From: Bacteroidales bacterium
Lineage (GTDB): Bacteria > Bacteroidota > Bacteroidia > Bacteroidales > F082
Direction: 5' to 3'
DNA: 6,535 bases
Assembly (NCBI GenBank): GCA_020853175.1
Contig: JADYZK010000065.1
Coordinates: forward strand, 1-6,535
Part shown: piece by piece, positions 6,485-6,535 of the stretch
How the letters are laid out: every line of letters starts with the position of its first letter
Position numbering within the stretch: the stretch's first letter is position 1
Notes under the pieces: model-generated
Told to the model about the DNA's origin: nothing
Databases searched by the model: none
What the model saw: the letters and a program-made list of their open reading frames with translations, nothing else
Program-made: the position numbers and the translations under genes

Positions 6485-6535
6485 GTGAAAAATGCGGTGT
6501 AGGCCGAGGGTAAAGCGGTTGAGTTTGGGGTTCAG

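Overview
This window is an ordinary-looking chromosomal segment of a Bacteroidota (Bacteroidetes) bacterium. Every gene is on the minus strand, so transcription runs from high to low coordinates. The phylum call rests on three things. There is a DUF4290 protein, a family known essentially from this phylum. MurA carries the motif GGDKIG with Asp at the usual active-site Cys. Leaders are AT-rich without Shine-Dalgarno sequences, and two of them contain TAnnTTTG boxes typical of Bacteroidota housekeeping promoters. I cannot place it below phylum with confidence.

Layout in order of transcription: (1) a UvrD/PcrA-type superfamily 1A DNA helicase, 6455-4164, probably starting at GTG, with a promoter-like box just upstream; (2) a 112-nt gap with a strong TACTTTTG box; (3) a DUF4290 protein of unknown function, 4051-3395, followed by an 11-bp stem-loop terminator at 3342-3374; (4) murA, 3250-1943, the first committed enzyme of peptidoglycan synthesis; (5) a 76-nt gap holding an imperfect inverted repeat and a sigma-54-like -24/-12 element; (6) grpE, 1866-1276; (7) dnaJ, 1250-108, 25 nt later; (8) the first 32 codons of an ABC-transporter ATPase, starting 9 nt after the dnaJ stop and cut by the window edge.

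Functionally there are two units. The downstream one is a chaperone operon: GrpE (nucleotide exchange factor) and DnaJ (J-domain co-chaperone) both serve DnaK, which is not in the window, and an ABC ATPase is probably co-transcribed behind them. The upstream one is a set of housekeeping genes (helicase, DUF4290, murA) with separate control signals. The terminator isolates murA from the DUF4290 gene. No terminator is visible between murA and grpE, so murA read-through could supply basal grpE-dnaJ expression while the element at 1894-1934 adds inducible expression.

I see no mobile element, CRISPR array, tRNA, rRNA or phage gene, and no broken gene. No non-coding stretch exceeds about 150 bases. 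The points most worth a second look are the putative sigma-54-like promoter with its inverted repeat before grpE, the Cys-to-Asp MurA (predicted fosfomycin insensitivity), and the uncharacterised DUF4290 protein.
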